DNA of 64,000 nt from Phycisphaerales bacterium (GTDB lineage: Bacteria > Planctomycetota > Phycisphaerae > Phycisphaerales > UBA1924), in NCBI GenBank assembly GCA_028289195.1, contig JANQQR010000008.1:95499-159498 (forward strand), read 5' to 3'. The first letter of the stretch is position 1; the number at the start of each line of letters is the position of its first letter. A program made the translations under genes and the position numbers. Positions 43,543-51,882 of this stretch are shown piece after piece. The notes below the pieces were generated by a model. That model was not told the origin of the DNA, did not search any database, and worked only from the letters and a program-made list of their open reading frames with translations.

Positions 43543-44931
43543 TCACTTTCCGAGCACGTTGAAGTCTTGCCGCAGATAGAGGCAGACGCCGTCCGCCCCT
43601 TCGCACACATAGTACAGGGCGTATCCCCGCACCCTGAGATCATCCATTCGCCCGCCCTCGGGCGCGTGCACCTCGAATTCGATGGTCCGCGTTTCATCGC
43701 TCACCGGCGCCTCGAGATTCGCGACTTCGAACAGCTCAGCGTCCGTGCGCCAGCCGTCACCGGTGTCCACCCACACGACGAGGCCGCCGCCCTCGTTGTT
43801 CCAGTGCGCACGCAGGTCGTCGTTCGGCATGAGCGATAGGTGCACCCGAGCCGCTGGTGCATCCCCCGACGTGTGCGGCACCACGACGGAACTCAGGCTG
43901 ATGAGCCCCTGCGAATCCGCGAGAATCGCGCCTCCTGCATCCGGCTGCTCTGCAGATCGCTGCGACGCGGAGAACGCCCGCTCGGGCGACGTCAATTCCG
44001 CCCCACGCGGCTCCACGCTCAGAGCGACCGGCGTCTCGCCGCGGGCCCGGATTTCGGCTCGGGCTTCGTCCACCCAGGAGTAGAACGGGTACGGCTTGTC
44101 CAGCCGGGGCCCGAACTGCTGGATACGCCGGCGCCAGATGTACTGGTTGGGATCGGTCTCGAGCGCAGCGGACCACGCTTCGACCGCTTCGCCGAAGTCC
44201 GTCGTGTGGCGTTCTTGAGAGTCGTAGCGCATCCGGTAGGCGACACCACGCTGAAACGCCAGCGCGCCGTCCGAATGCTCGCCAGTGAGCACGGAGATCG
44301 CTCCCTCGTAGTCGGGGTCCTCGCCGGAGACCAGGCGCAGGGCCTCGTATCCCGGCCCCTCCGTCGCGTAGCCTGGGGCCTCCGCCTCCCCGTTGGCGGG
44401 CCCCGCATCGAGGAACGCCTGCAGGTCCTCGTCACCGGGCCACAGCTTCACGACCACACCGCTCTCGTCGATCAGGTAGGTCAGCGGAACGAGCGGTGCT
44501 CCGATCAGGTTGAACGAATCAACGAGGATCGGGAAGTCCATCTGCTTCCACTGCATGAACAGCCGGCAGCGATCCGGGTGCTGCTCGAGGATCACCCCGA
44601 TGACGTTGATCTCACCGGCCCGCTGCGATTCCAGAGTCTTGGTGTACCAACCTGGCACGTGCACCCTGCAGCCCGCTCACCACGAGGCGAAGACGTGCAG
44701 CACCGTCCGGCGCCCGTCGATCAGCGATTCGAGCGAGGTCATCTCGCCCGTGCGCAGATCAGGGAGGCGCAACGCGGGGAACGCCGTCCCTTCGGCGATG
44801 AACTCACGCCCGAGATCCCGAGGCGACCGCGTCTGGGCGGGAGCGGCCCGAACGACGCAAAGCGCCGCGACGACGATCATCAGGATGAGCAGGGCGCGAT
44901 CGATAGCCGGCTCCTCGGTCCGCCGGACCAA
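43543..44931 (-). CDS. Selenoprotein: secreted thioredoxin-like, UxxC, with DsbD-alpha-like tail
   Basis: A 462-aa protein with in-frame UGA at 44679-44677 (Sec85). Signal peptide-like ALLILMIVVAALCVVRAAPAQ, then a thioredoxin domain at about residues 45-170 with site FASW-U-AGC (Sec85, Cys88) and the cis-Pro strand VPLTYLIDESGVVV. A helical middle (about 180-290) follows. The C-terminal DsbD-alpha-like domain at about 340-462 carries a Cys443-x6-Cys450 pair (YYVCEGADGVC). The start is uncertain: TTG at 44931 has GGAGG only one base away, and ATG 44880 would cut into the signal peptide. Confidence 0.9.
44644..44658 (-). promoter_or_regulatory. SECIS-like hairpin in the thioredoxin-like selenoprotein gene
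   Basis: A 6-bp stem (GTGCCA with TGGTAC, one G-U pair) with a GGT loop starting 25 nt after the UGA. An outer GGT/ACC helix at indexes 12-14 and 34-36 extends it across a 4-nt bulge. Confidence 0.75.
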
Positions 44932-44948
44932 GCCTCCGAGCCCGCGTC

Positions 44949-46433
44949 CTATTCCGAGCGGGTCCCGCTAATCGGGAAATCGCCGAACGTGCTGCGATGG
45001 AACCCCCGCAGCGAGTCGCCCTCGAATTCCACCTCGACGAGTTCCGGGTTGGGGCCGTAGGGCTGGAGGTAGCGGAGCATCGAGCCGTCGAACGAGACCA
45101 CGGAGATGTCCGGGTTCAGCCCCTCCATCCCCGACCAGCCGGTCAGCACGCCGTCCTCGACGTACAGGCTCAGTGTGTACGGCTCCTGTGCCATCGCCAT
45201 GTTCATGGTCCAGTTGCCGCACAGAGCCGCGATCTGCTCGTCGCTCGCCGTCACCTCCGGCTCGGGGATCTCGCCGTGCTGCCAATCGAGCCCGTCGAGC
45301 ATCCGCTGCTCATACTGCTGACGGAAGGTGAACCCCGCGCCGCGCGCCGGGCGCCTCGCGAGGGTGTACTCCTGGCGCACGGGCCTGCACCAGCCCTCGG
45401 CATCGTTGCACGCGAAGTAGAACACGCTCACCGTCAACTCTGCATCTTCGGCCCAGCCCTCGACATCAACGAGGAACTCCCGCGGATCGGCGTCTGAGGC
45501 GGCATCGACCTCCGGGGCGTCCATGGAAGCCGGTGAGACCGCAACGCCCTCGGGCGCGGACACCTCGACGTGGATCGGCGCCACGTCGTTGTTCCAGTGC
45601 ACGTGGTACAGCGGGTCGAGTAGGAAGCCCAGGTAGAGCTTGCCCGCACCCGAACCGAGCACGTCGCGCGTCACCTCAGCGCGGAGCTTGACGTAGAACG
45701 GCTGGTTGTCCTCGCCGACGAGCGGCGTTGTGCCGATCGCCTGCATGAACTCGGGGCGCTCGATCGGATCGAGCACGCCCTCCGGAGCCGCAGCGAGCGG
45801 TTCGGGCTCGGGCATATTGAGGTCTTCAAGGCGCGTCGGGTTCTCGACCGGGCCGATGAGCTCCTCGAGCTCGCGCCGGAGGCGGTACGGGTTGCTCCAA
45901 CCGTGCGCCCGGACGATTACCCCGTCCGGATCAATAATGAACTCGCTGTTCGGGGCGCTCCCGAGCGCCTGCGCGAGCTCGTTGTCCATCGTGTCGCACA
46001 GCCACTCGGCCTTGGTCCCGAGCGTGCGCTTCGCCTCGGCGATGTGCATCAGACGCTCTTCGATCGAGAACGGTGCGATGTAGTTGTTCCAGTCGGGGTG
46101 CGCCAGCGTCTTGTAGACGTAGATGAAACGTACGCCCTTCTCCTGATAGTCCCTGACTGTCGGCTCCAAACTGGAGACGTTGCGGAGGAACGGCGGTCAT
46201 GTGAGGCAGCCGAAGATCAGGACGGTGTACTTGCCCTCCAGAAGACTCGTCCGGAAGGCATCCCCCGACTCGTCGAACACCTCGACATCGGGCATCTGCT
46301 GCCCGGCTTCGGGGAAGTTGGGGCCCCACCACTCATCGGTCACCTCGGGCTTGGCTTCGGGCTGCGCGGGCGCCGTCGAAACGCCGCCGCAGACCACCAT
46401 CGCCCCGAGCACCGCTGCCGCTGAGAATCTCAT
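44949..46433 (-). CDS. Selenoprotein: iodothyronine-deiodinase-like, secreted
   Basis: A 494-aa protein with in-frame UGA at 46199-46197 (Sec79). After a signal peptide (MRFSAAAVLGAMVVCGGVSTA) the active site reads FGCLT-U-PPFLR, matching the SCTUPPF signature of animal deiodinases with Cys76 three residues before Sec. Downstream deiodinase-type motifs follow: VYVYKTLAHPDWNN-like FIYVYKTLAHPDW, WLCDTMDNELAQALGSAP and IIDPDGVIVRAHGW. The C-terminal half (about 240-410) is a DsbD-alpha-like domain with Cys342-x6-Cys349 and HWNN. ATG 46433 is 7 nt after GGAGG. The enzymatic substrate is unknown; bacterial dehalogenase or thiol redox are both possible. Confidence 0.93.
46161..46179 (-). promoter_or_regulatory. 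SECIS-like hairpin in the deiodinase-like gene
   Basis: A stem CTCCA/TGGAG with a GTT loop starting 26 nt after the UGA. Two more G-C pairs lie beyond a single T/C mismatch. Confidence 0.75.
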
Positions 46434-46517
46434 CATCCGGCCTCCGCTGCCGAGCCCGGCGCCTTCCGCACCGGACACGCTTCCTCGCACCATGCCGGAT
46501 TCGCGCCGGCTTCAAAA

Positions 46518-46614
46518 CGGGAGTGGATGGGAATCGAACCCACCGAGGCGCTGCTATGCGGCGCCTCCAACGGGTTTGAAGCCCGCGGCCGCCACCAGGC
46601 GTGCTGACACTCCC
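46518..46614 (-). tRNA. selC: tRNA-Sec (anticodon TCA)
   Basis: A 97-nt tRNA. The acceptor GGGAGTG pairs with CACTCCC; counting an eighth mismatched pair the acceptor/T helix is the bacterial 8+5 form. The anticodon loop CTTCAAA carries TCA, and the long variable arm has a 7-bp core (GAGGCGC with GCGCCTC). The T-arm is GTGGG-TTCGATT-CCCAT. CCA is not encoded. It sits between selA and the deiodinase-like gene on the same strand. Confidence 0.95.
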
Positions 46615-46625
46615 AGTCGAGCAAC

Positions 46626-46631
46626 ACAATA
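46626..46631 (-). promoter_or_regulatory. Possible -10 box of tRNA-Sec
   Basis: TATTGT on the minus strand ends 11 nt before the tRNA 5' end, in the 74-nt gap after selA. It would let tRNA-Sec and the three downstream genes be transcribed on their own. No -35 box is seen. Confidence 0.4.
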
Positions 46632-46688
46632 CCCCACAGGGCTGTGCCCCGCCCGCGCCGTCCGGTAACGCCAGCTGGCCATCCTTCT

Positions 46689-48080
46689 TTACGCACTCTC
46701 CAGCGATGCCTCGAGCGCCCGGATAATCCCCTCGTCCTGATCCGGCAGCACGGCGCGGAGATCCAGAACAACCGAGTTGTCGACCACGCGCCCCACCACT
46801 CTCGGTTGCCCGAGGCGAAGCCTGCGCCCGATCTCACTCTCGCTGATCGATGTCGAGCGGATGCGCAACCCGGCGCTCTCGATCGCATCGGCGGGCGCCG
46901 AACCGCCACCGACGAAGCCATCGATGCCAACGAGGACCTCTGCGCGTGCGTGATCAGGGACAATCAGCCGCTCCGCGATCGACCGCGCGCGCCGCTCGAG
47001 CTCGTGCACCGGCGTCCGCAACATCGCGCGAACCGGTATCCGGCGATCGATCTCTCCCGGGTGATCTCGGTACAGCCGGAGCGTCGCTTCGAGCGCCGCG
47101 AGCACGAGCTTGTCCACCCGCAGCGCCCGCGCCAAGGGGTTCGCTTCGATCCGCTCGATCAACTCCCGTCTCCCCGCGATAACTCCGGCCTGCGGGCCGC
47201 CCAGCAGCTTGTCACCGCTGAAGATCACGAGGTCGGCCCCCGCAGCGATCGAGGCAGCGGCATCGGGCTCGTCGTCGCTGATGGCCGGATGCCCCGACTC
47301 AGACAGCAGACCGGAGCCGGTGTCGTGGATTACCGGCACACCGTGGGCAGACCCAAGGCTCGCGAGCTCATCGATCGACGCGCTCTGCGTGAAACCCTCG
47401 ATCCTGTAATTCGAGGTGTGCATCTTCAGGATCGCGCCGCTGCCGTCGCCGATCGCGCGTTCGTAGTCGGCCAGCCTGGTCTTGTTCGTGGTCCCAACAC
47501 CCCGAAGCACCGCTCCGCCCGATTCAATCACGTCCGGCAGGCGGAAGCTCCCGCCGATCTCGATGAGCTCCCCGCGAGAGACGACGACGTCCCGGCCCTT
47601 GGCAAGCGTGGAGAGCGTGAGCACGAGCGCGCCGGCGTTGTTGTTCACAACCGTCGCCGACTCCGCGCCGGTCAGGCTCCGCAGCAGGCCACGCACGGAG
47701 TCGCTGCGCTTGTTGCGTTTGCCGCTCTCGATGTCGATCTCGACGGGGGCGTAGCCGGAGGCGACGCCCGCCAGCGCCCAAACGGCTTCCGGGGCCATCG
47801 GCGCGCGTCCCAGCCCGGTGTGCAGCACGATCCCCGTGGCATTGATGACCGGCGCCATCGCCTGGCGATGCTCTGCACCGATCAATTCTCGCGCTCGCGC
47901 GACGACGTCCGTCCCGGAACGCCCCGCGAGGATCTCGATGCGGGCCTCCTCGATCGCTCGGCGCACGCATGACGTCACAACCGATGCTTCGCCGACGTCT
48001 CCGAGCGAGTCCGACAGCGTCTGCACGCTGGGGAGCGATCGGAGTCTCTCGCGCACCTGATCCGACACTCCCTCAGCCAT
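46689..48080 (-). CDS. selA: SelA, L-seryl-tRNA(Sec) selenium transferase
   Basis: A 463-aa PLP enzyme that converts Ser-tRNA(Sec) to Sec-tRNA(Sec) with selenophosphate. Family motifs: INATGIVLHTGLGRAPM, YAPVEIDIESGKRNKR, ATVVNNNAGALVLTL, SRGELIEIGGSFRLPDV, GTTNKTRLADYE, VPVIHDTGSGLL and the PLP-binding Lys291 in FSGDKLLGGPQAG. The length is normal. It overlaps the selB stop by 8 nt, so the two are translationally coupled. Confidence 0.97.
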   Translation of the reverse strand: MAEGVSDQVRERLRSLPSVQTLSDSLGDVGEASVVTSCVRRAIEEARIEILAGRSGTDVVARARELIGAEHRQAMAPVINATGIVLHTGLGRAPMAPEAVWALAGVASGYAPVEIDIESGKRNKRSDSVRGLLRSLTGAESATVVNNNAGALVLTLSTLAKGRDVVVSRGELIEIGGSFRLPDVIESGGAVLRGVGTTNKTRLADYERAIGDGSGAILKMHTSNYRIEGFTQSASIDELASLGSAHGVPVIHDTGSGLLSESGHPAISDDEPDAAASIAAGADLVIFSGDKLLGGPQAGVIAGRRELIERIEANPLARALRVDKLVLAALEATLRLYRDHPGEIDRRIPVRAMLRTPVHELERRARSIAERLIVPDHARAEVLVGIDGFVGGGSAPADAIESAGLRIRSTSISESEIGRRLRLGQPRVVGRVVDNSVVLDLRAVLPDQDEGIIRALEASLESA

Positions 48081-50001
48081 CCGCTCCTCCCGTCACCACC
48101 GCCGGCGCCTTGGCCAGCACCCGCGCATCGCCGCGACGCTTCGTGAGACCGATCCGGTCGAGATACTCCCCGAACGGAACCGCGTACTTGCGGCTGGTCC
48201 CGAAAAGGTCCCGCAGATCCGCCATCGTCATCGATCCCGATCGCTCGAGATGCCCCGTCACCCGCTCGCGCATGTCCGCCTCGACGCCGGGCGTGACGTG
48301 CACACCCGAGCCCACGTGCACCGCGCGACCCAGACCGACCGCGAGCTTCAGGATGGCATCGATATCCCTCTGATGCCACCCGCACGACTGCGCGAGCGCC
48401 GGAGGCATCGGGGGCTGGAACCCCGCTGCGCCCAGTTCCTGCTCGATCTGTGCCAGCAGCGATTCCTGGCTCTTGGTCAACTGCGGCCCGGCGCTGGCGA
48501 GCCCGATCCCGCCTGACCGGTCGATGAGCGTGCCCTTCTCCACCATGTGGACGAGCACGGCCTCAAACAGCCCGCTCTCAACCCTCGGGAACACGCGCTC
48601 GAGGCGCTCGCGCGGCGCTGAGGTTTCCAACGGGTTGTTCTCGTGGAATGCCGCAAGCCACGACTCGATCCTGGCGCTCAGATCCGCGAGTCGTTCGCTG
48701 TGAACTGCAACGTCGCCACCGAGGCGAACGACTTCACCGCGATCGATCAGGCCGGCCAGCGCTGCCTCGGCGCTCCCGGGGGCGAGCCCGGCGTTCCGAA
48801 CCAGTTCCCGCGCATCGACCGTTCGATTGACCGAGACCCAGGCGCCCGCACCGGCGCACTCATCGGAATCAACTCGCCCCAGACGCTCCAGCACCGTCCC
48901 CGAGGGACGCTTGAGAGGCGGCGCGTCAGGGTCGACCACGACCCCGCTCGCGATCGTCACAAGGGGGGATTCCGAGCGCAGCACGATCGGCTGTCGCCCC
49001 CGTGCCACGACCGGCTGAGCGCACAAGAGCTGCGCGACGCCCGACTCGCCCGGTTCGAGCGACTCACGATCGAGCAGCTTGACGCCAGCCATGACCTCTG
49101 CCGTCCCGATGTGCAGGCGGACACGTGATCGGTTCCTGATCGCCCATGGGCAGTCCTTCAGGGCGCGCACGCCGACGGTGAGGCGTCGCGACGGACGGAA
49201 CACACCGGTCGTCGCGAGCTCCTGGCCGCGCTCGATCTCCGAATGGTGGAGGTCCGGGAGATTCAGAGCGACGCGCTGCCCAGCGCTGACGGATTCCAGC
49301 TTCTCGCCGTGGCTGTGGATGCCGCGCACCCGGACCGGGCGTCCGGCAGGGAGCCACTCGAGCTCCATGCCCTCGTCGATCCGACCCGACCACAGCGTTC
49401 CCGTCACGACGGTGCCGATCCCCTGCACAACAAACGACCGATCGACGGGCAGACGCACGACATCGCTCGAAGCACGCGACTCGTGCTCCCGCGCGAGAAC
49501 ACGGATTCCCTCTCGGAGCGCGTCGATGCCCTCTCCGGACGATGCGCTCGTGCGCACGATCGGGGAGCCCTCGAGGAACGTATCGCGCACGAGCGCTCGC
49601 ACATCCTGCTCGACCATGTCCAGCCAGTCCGGCTCCGCCACGTCGCATTTCGTAATCGCGATGAGCCCCGCGGGCACGCGCAGCGCCTCGAGGATCGCCA
49701 GGTGCTCCCGGGTCTGGGGCATCACCGAATCATCGGCGGCCACGACCAGCAGCCCCGCCCCAATGCCAGAGGCTCCAGCCAGCATGTTGCGGATGAACCG
49801 TTCGTGCCCCGGCACGTCGACGATCCCGACCCGCACCCCGTCCATGTCCAGGTGGGCAAAGCCCAGGTCGATCGTGATGCCCCGGTCTTTCTCCTGCGGG
49901 AGTCTGTCCGTATCGATCCCGGTCAGCGCGCGCACGAGCGACGTCTTCCCGTGGTCGATGTGACCCGCCGTCCCGATGGTGAGCGCGCTGCGTCCGGACA
50001 C
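48073..50001 (-). CDS. selB: SelB, selenocysteine-specific elongation factor
   Basis: A 642-aa GTPase that brings Sec-tRNA(Sec) to UGA by binding the SECIS hairpin. G domain: GTAGHIDHGKTSLVRALTG, DLGFAHLD, IVDVPGHERFIRN and AITKCD; then EF-Tu-like domains 2 and 3 (about 175-350) and four winged-helix modules at about 380-642 that contact the SECIS. The start is GTG 50001, with a TACCAT box ending 6 nt upstream. The gene sits 29 nt after selD. Confidence 0.97.
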   Translation of the reverse strand: MSGRSALTIGTAGHIDHGKTSLVRALTGIDTDRLPQEKDRGITIDLGFAHLDMDGVRVGIVDVPGHERFIRNMLAGASGIGAGLLVVAADDSVMPQTREHLAILEALRVPAGLIAITKCDVAEPDWLDMVEQDVRALVRDTFLEGSPIVRTSASSGEGIDALREGIRVLAREHESRASSDVVRLPVDRSFVVQGIGTVVTGTLWSGRIDEGMELEWLPAGRPVRVRGIHSHGEKLESVSAGQRVALNLPDLHHSEIERGQELATTGVFRPSRRLTVGVRALKDCPWAIRNRSRVRLHIGTAEVMAGVKLLDRESLEPGESGVAQLLCAQPVVARGRQPIVLRSESPLVTIASGVVVDPDAPPLKRPSGTVLERLGRVDSDECAGAGAWVSVNRTVDARELVRNAGLAPGSAEAALAGLIDRGEVVRLGGDVAVHSERLADLSARIESWLAAFHENNPLETSAPRERLERVFPRVESGLFEAVLVHMVEKGTLIDRSGGIGLASAGPQLTKSQESLLAQIEQELGAAGFQPPMPPALAQSCGWHQRDIDAILKLAVGLGRAVHVGSGVHVTPGVEADMRERVTGHLERSGSMTMADLRDLFGTSRKYAVPFGEYLDRIGLTKRRGDARVLAKAPAVVTGGADG

Positions 50002-50007
50002 GGGCAG

Positions 50008-50013
50008 ATGGTA
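50008..50013 (-). promoter_or_regulatory. Leaderless -10 box of selB
   Basis: TACCAT on the minus strand ends 6 nt before the GTG in the 29-nt selD-selB gap. Confidence 0.4.
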
Positions 50014-50030
50014 GGAACGCCTGCTCCGCT

Positions 50031-51101
50031 TCAGCGGATCACAAGCGACGCGCTCCCCGGCGCCATCACCTCACCGATAACCGCGGCCTGACCAAGCCCG
50101 GCATCAGCGCACCGGGCGATCAGGGCATCGGCGCGCGATCCCTCGATCGCGACCAGCAACCCGCCGGACGTCTGCGGGTCGAAGAGGAACTCGAGCAGGG
50201 GCGTCTCCGGCTCGCTGGAATGCTGGATCAGCGCCGACGCGTGCTCGCGGTTCGTCTTGCTCGCGCGGGAGTGGTGCTCGGACGTCGCCAACCCCAGAGC
50301 CCCATCCAGAAGCGGCAAGCGCGCCAACTCGATCGCCAGCGTCGCTCCGCTGGCTGCAGCCATCTCCCCTGCATGGACTGCCAGTCCGAAGCCGGTGATG
50401 TCGGTCGCCCCCGACGCTCCCAGTTCGCGGGCGCCGTCGCCGGCACTCAGGTTGAGCGCCCGCATCGAGTCGACGGCGCCCTGCAAGACAGGATCCGGGC
50501 AGTTGCCCTTCTTCCGAGCGGTCGTCACGAGACCGGTCCCGAGCGGCTTCGTCAGCACGAGCACATCGCCCGGGCGCGCCCCAGCATTGGTCAGCATACG
50601 CGCGGGGTCGACGGTGCCCGTAACCGCGAGCCCATATTTGATCTCCTGGTCGCGAACGGAATGCCCCCCCACTACGGTCGCGCCCGCGAACCCGACCCGC
50701 TCGGCGCCGCCCGCGAGAATCTCGGCCAGCACGTCCATGGGCAGGACGTTGTCCGGATACCCGACGATGTTGAGGCACGTCCGCGCGTCGGCCCCCATCG
50801 CGAAGCAGTCGCTCAAGGCGTTGGCCGCCGCGATCTGCCCGAACGTGAACGGATCGTCGACGATCGGCGAGAAGAAGTCGACCGTCTGCACGATCGCCAG
50901 ATCGTCGCGCAGGCGATAGACCGCGGCATCGGAGAAGTGCTCCGCGCCGACGAGCACCGACGGATCGGTCACTGCCGGGAGAGATCGCACAACCTGTGCG
51001 ACGGCGTCAGCCGAGAGCTTGCCCGCTCACCCGGCGCAGTTGCTGTAGGCCGTCAGCCGGATCTCTTTCCCGGTCGTCGCCCTTGGTTCCGTCTCGGACA
51101 T
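50031..51101 (-). CDS. selD: SelD, selenophosphate synthase containing selenocysteine
   Basis: A 356-aa enzyme (ATP + selenide to selenophosphate) read through UGA at 51029-51027 (Sec25). The active site is NCAG-U-AGKLSAD, with Sec where many SelD have Cys and the catalytic Lys three residues later. Further motifs: TVDFFSPIVDDPFTFGQIAAANALSD, VVGGHSVRDQEIKYGLAVTG, LVLTKPLGTG, TDITGFGLAVHAGEMA and FDPQTSGGLLVAI. ATG 51101 restores the N-terminus; without recoding the gene appears to begin at an internal position. A TATGCT box ends 6 nt upstream of the ATG. Confidence 0.96.
50985..51001 (-). promoter_or_regulatory. SECIS-like hairpin in selD
   Basis: A perfect 7-bp stem (TCGCACA with TGTGCGA) with a GGT loop. 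The loop starts 33 nt after the UGA, the longest spacing of the five in this window. Confidence 0.8.
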
Positions 51102-51107
51102 GGACCA

Positions 51108-51113
51108 AGCATA
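51108..51113 (-). promoter_or_regulatory. Leaderless -10 box of selD
   Basis: TATGCT on the minus strand ends 6 nt before the selD ATG, just after the stop of the AhpD-like gene. Confidence 0.45.
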
Positions 51114-51119
51114 CGCCGG

Positions 51120-51746
51120 TCAGCTTCCCGCCCGCTCGGCGTCCCAGTCCCGGAGGACGCCGCTGTAGTCACGAAGGCGCCGCTGCTCCCACTCGTCGTG
51201 CCCAGGTGCCATCCAGTCCTCGGGCGCGACACCCAGCGCGTCGGCGATCCGGTTGATGTAGTTGAAGTACGCAATCACCTGGGTGGCCAGTGAGATCTGC
51301 TCATCGGACCACCCCCGCTGGCGCAACGCGTCCACATCACCCTGGCCCATCGAGCCCGGGTCGAGAGTAATCTTCACCGCGAACCTGCACAGGGCGTCGT
51401 CCTCAGCCGGCAGGCCGGCCGACGTGAAGTCGAACACCAAGCGCTCGGCAGTCTCGTCATCCCCGGACTCCGAACCGAAGTCCCGCGCGTGGCTCAGCGT
51501 TCAGTAGTAGCAGCCGTTCACGCCGCTGACGACGGTCGCGAGCATCTCCCGCTTGTCGGGCGCGAGCGCGTTCGGGCTTTTCATCAGGCTCACGTAGAAC
51601 TGCATCGACGCCTGCATGGACCGGGCGTCGAGGCTCATCATCTTGATGATGTTCGCCACGCCGCCGGCCCGCTGGCGCCCGGCGTCATAGGCCGCCTTGA
51701 CGCGGCCCTCGGCTTCGTGCTCTTCAACGATGCGGATGTAGGGCAT
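51120..51746 (-). CDS. Selenoprotein: AhpD-like alkylhydroperoxidase, CxxU
   Basis: A 208-aa carboxymuconolactone-decarboxylase/AhpD-fold protein read through UGA at 51503-51501 (Sec82). The motif is GC79-YY-U82 followed by H86 in TLSHARDF, which is the CxxC...H active site of peroxidase-related AhpD proteins with Sec as the second residue. After the UGA the fold continues (RLVFDFTSAGLPAED, DEQISLATQVIAYFNYINRIADALGV). An AAGGGAG ribosome binding site lies 11 nt before ATG 51746. It opens the selenium island, upstream of selD. Confidence 0.93.
51465..51483 (-). promoter_or_regulatory. SECIS-like hairpin in the AhpD-like gene
   Basis: An 8-bp stem (GGACTTCG with CGGAGTCC, one U-G pair) with a GTT loop starting 26 nt after the UGA. 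It is the longest of the five hairpins. Confidence 0.8.
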
Positions 51747-51882
51747 CGCTCTTCACGCTCCCTTGACAGACTTCTTTACCGCTCCAGCCTACACACCCAT
51801 CCGGGCCGCGGCCTCGCGCCGGCGGTACCCTGTGGCCGGCCAGGCTTGTGCACGAGGCGACGAACCCTCCAGGAGAGCAGAG

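Noticed and set aside
42881..46199. In-frame UGA stops splitting three genes, first taken as pseudogenes or sequencing errors
   Set aside because: All are UGA rather than UAA or UAG, fall at the redox-active residue, are followed by a matching hairpin, and lie next to the full selenocysteine machinery.
51763..51795. TTGACA as a -35 box for the amidase gene
   Set aside because: The hexamer is perfect, but no TATAAT-like box is found 16-19 nt downstream; TACACA lies 21 nt away, which is too far.
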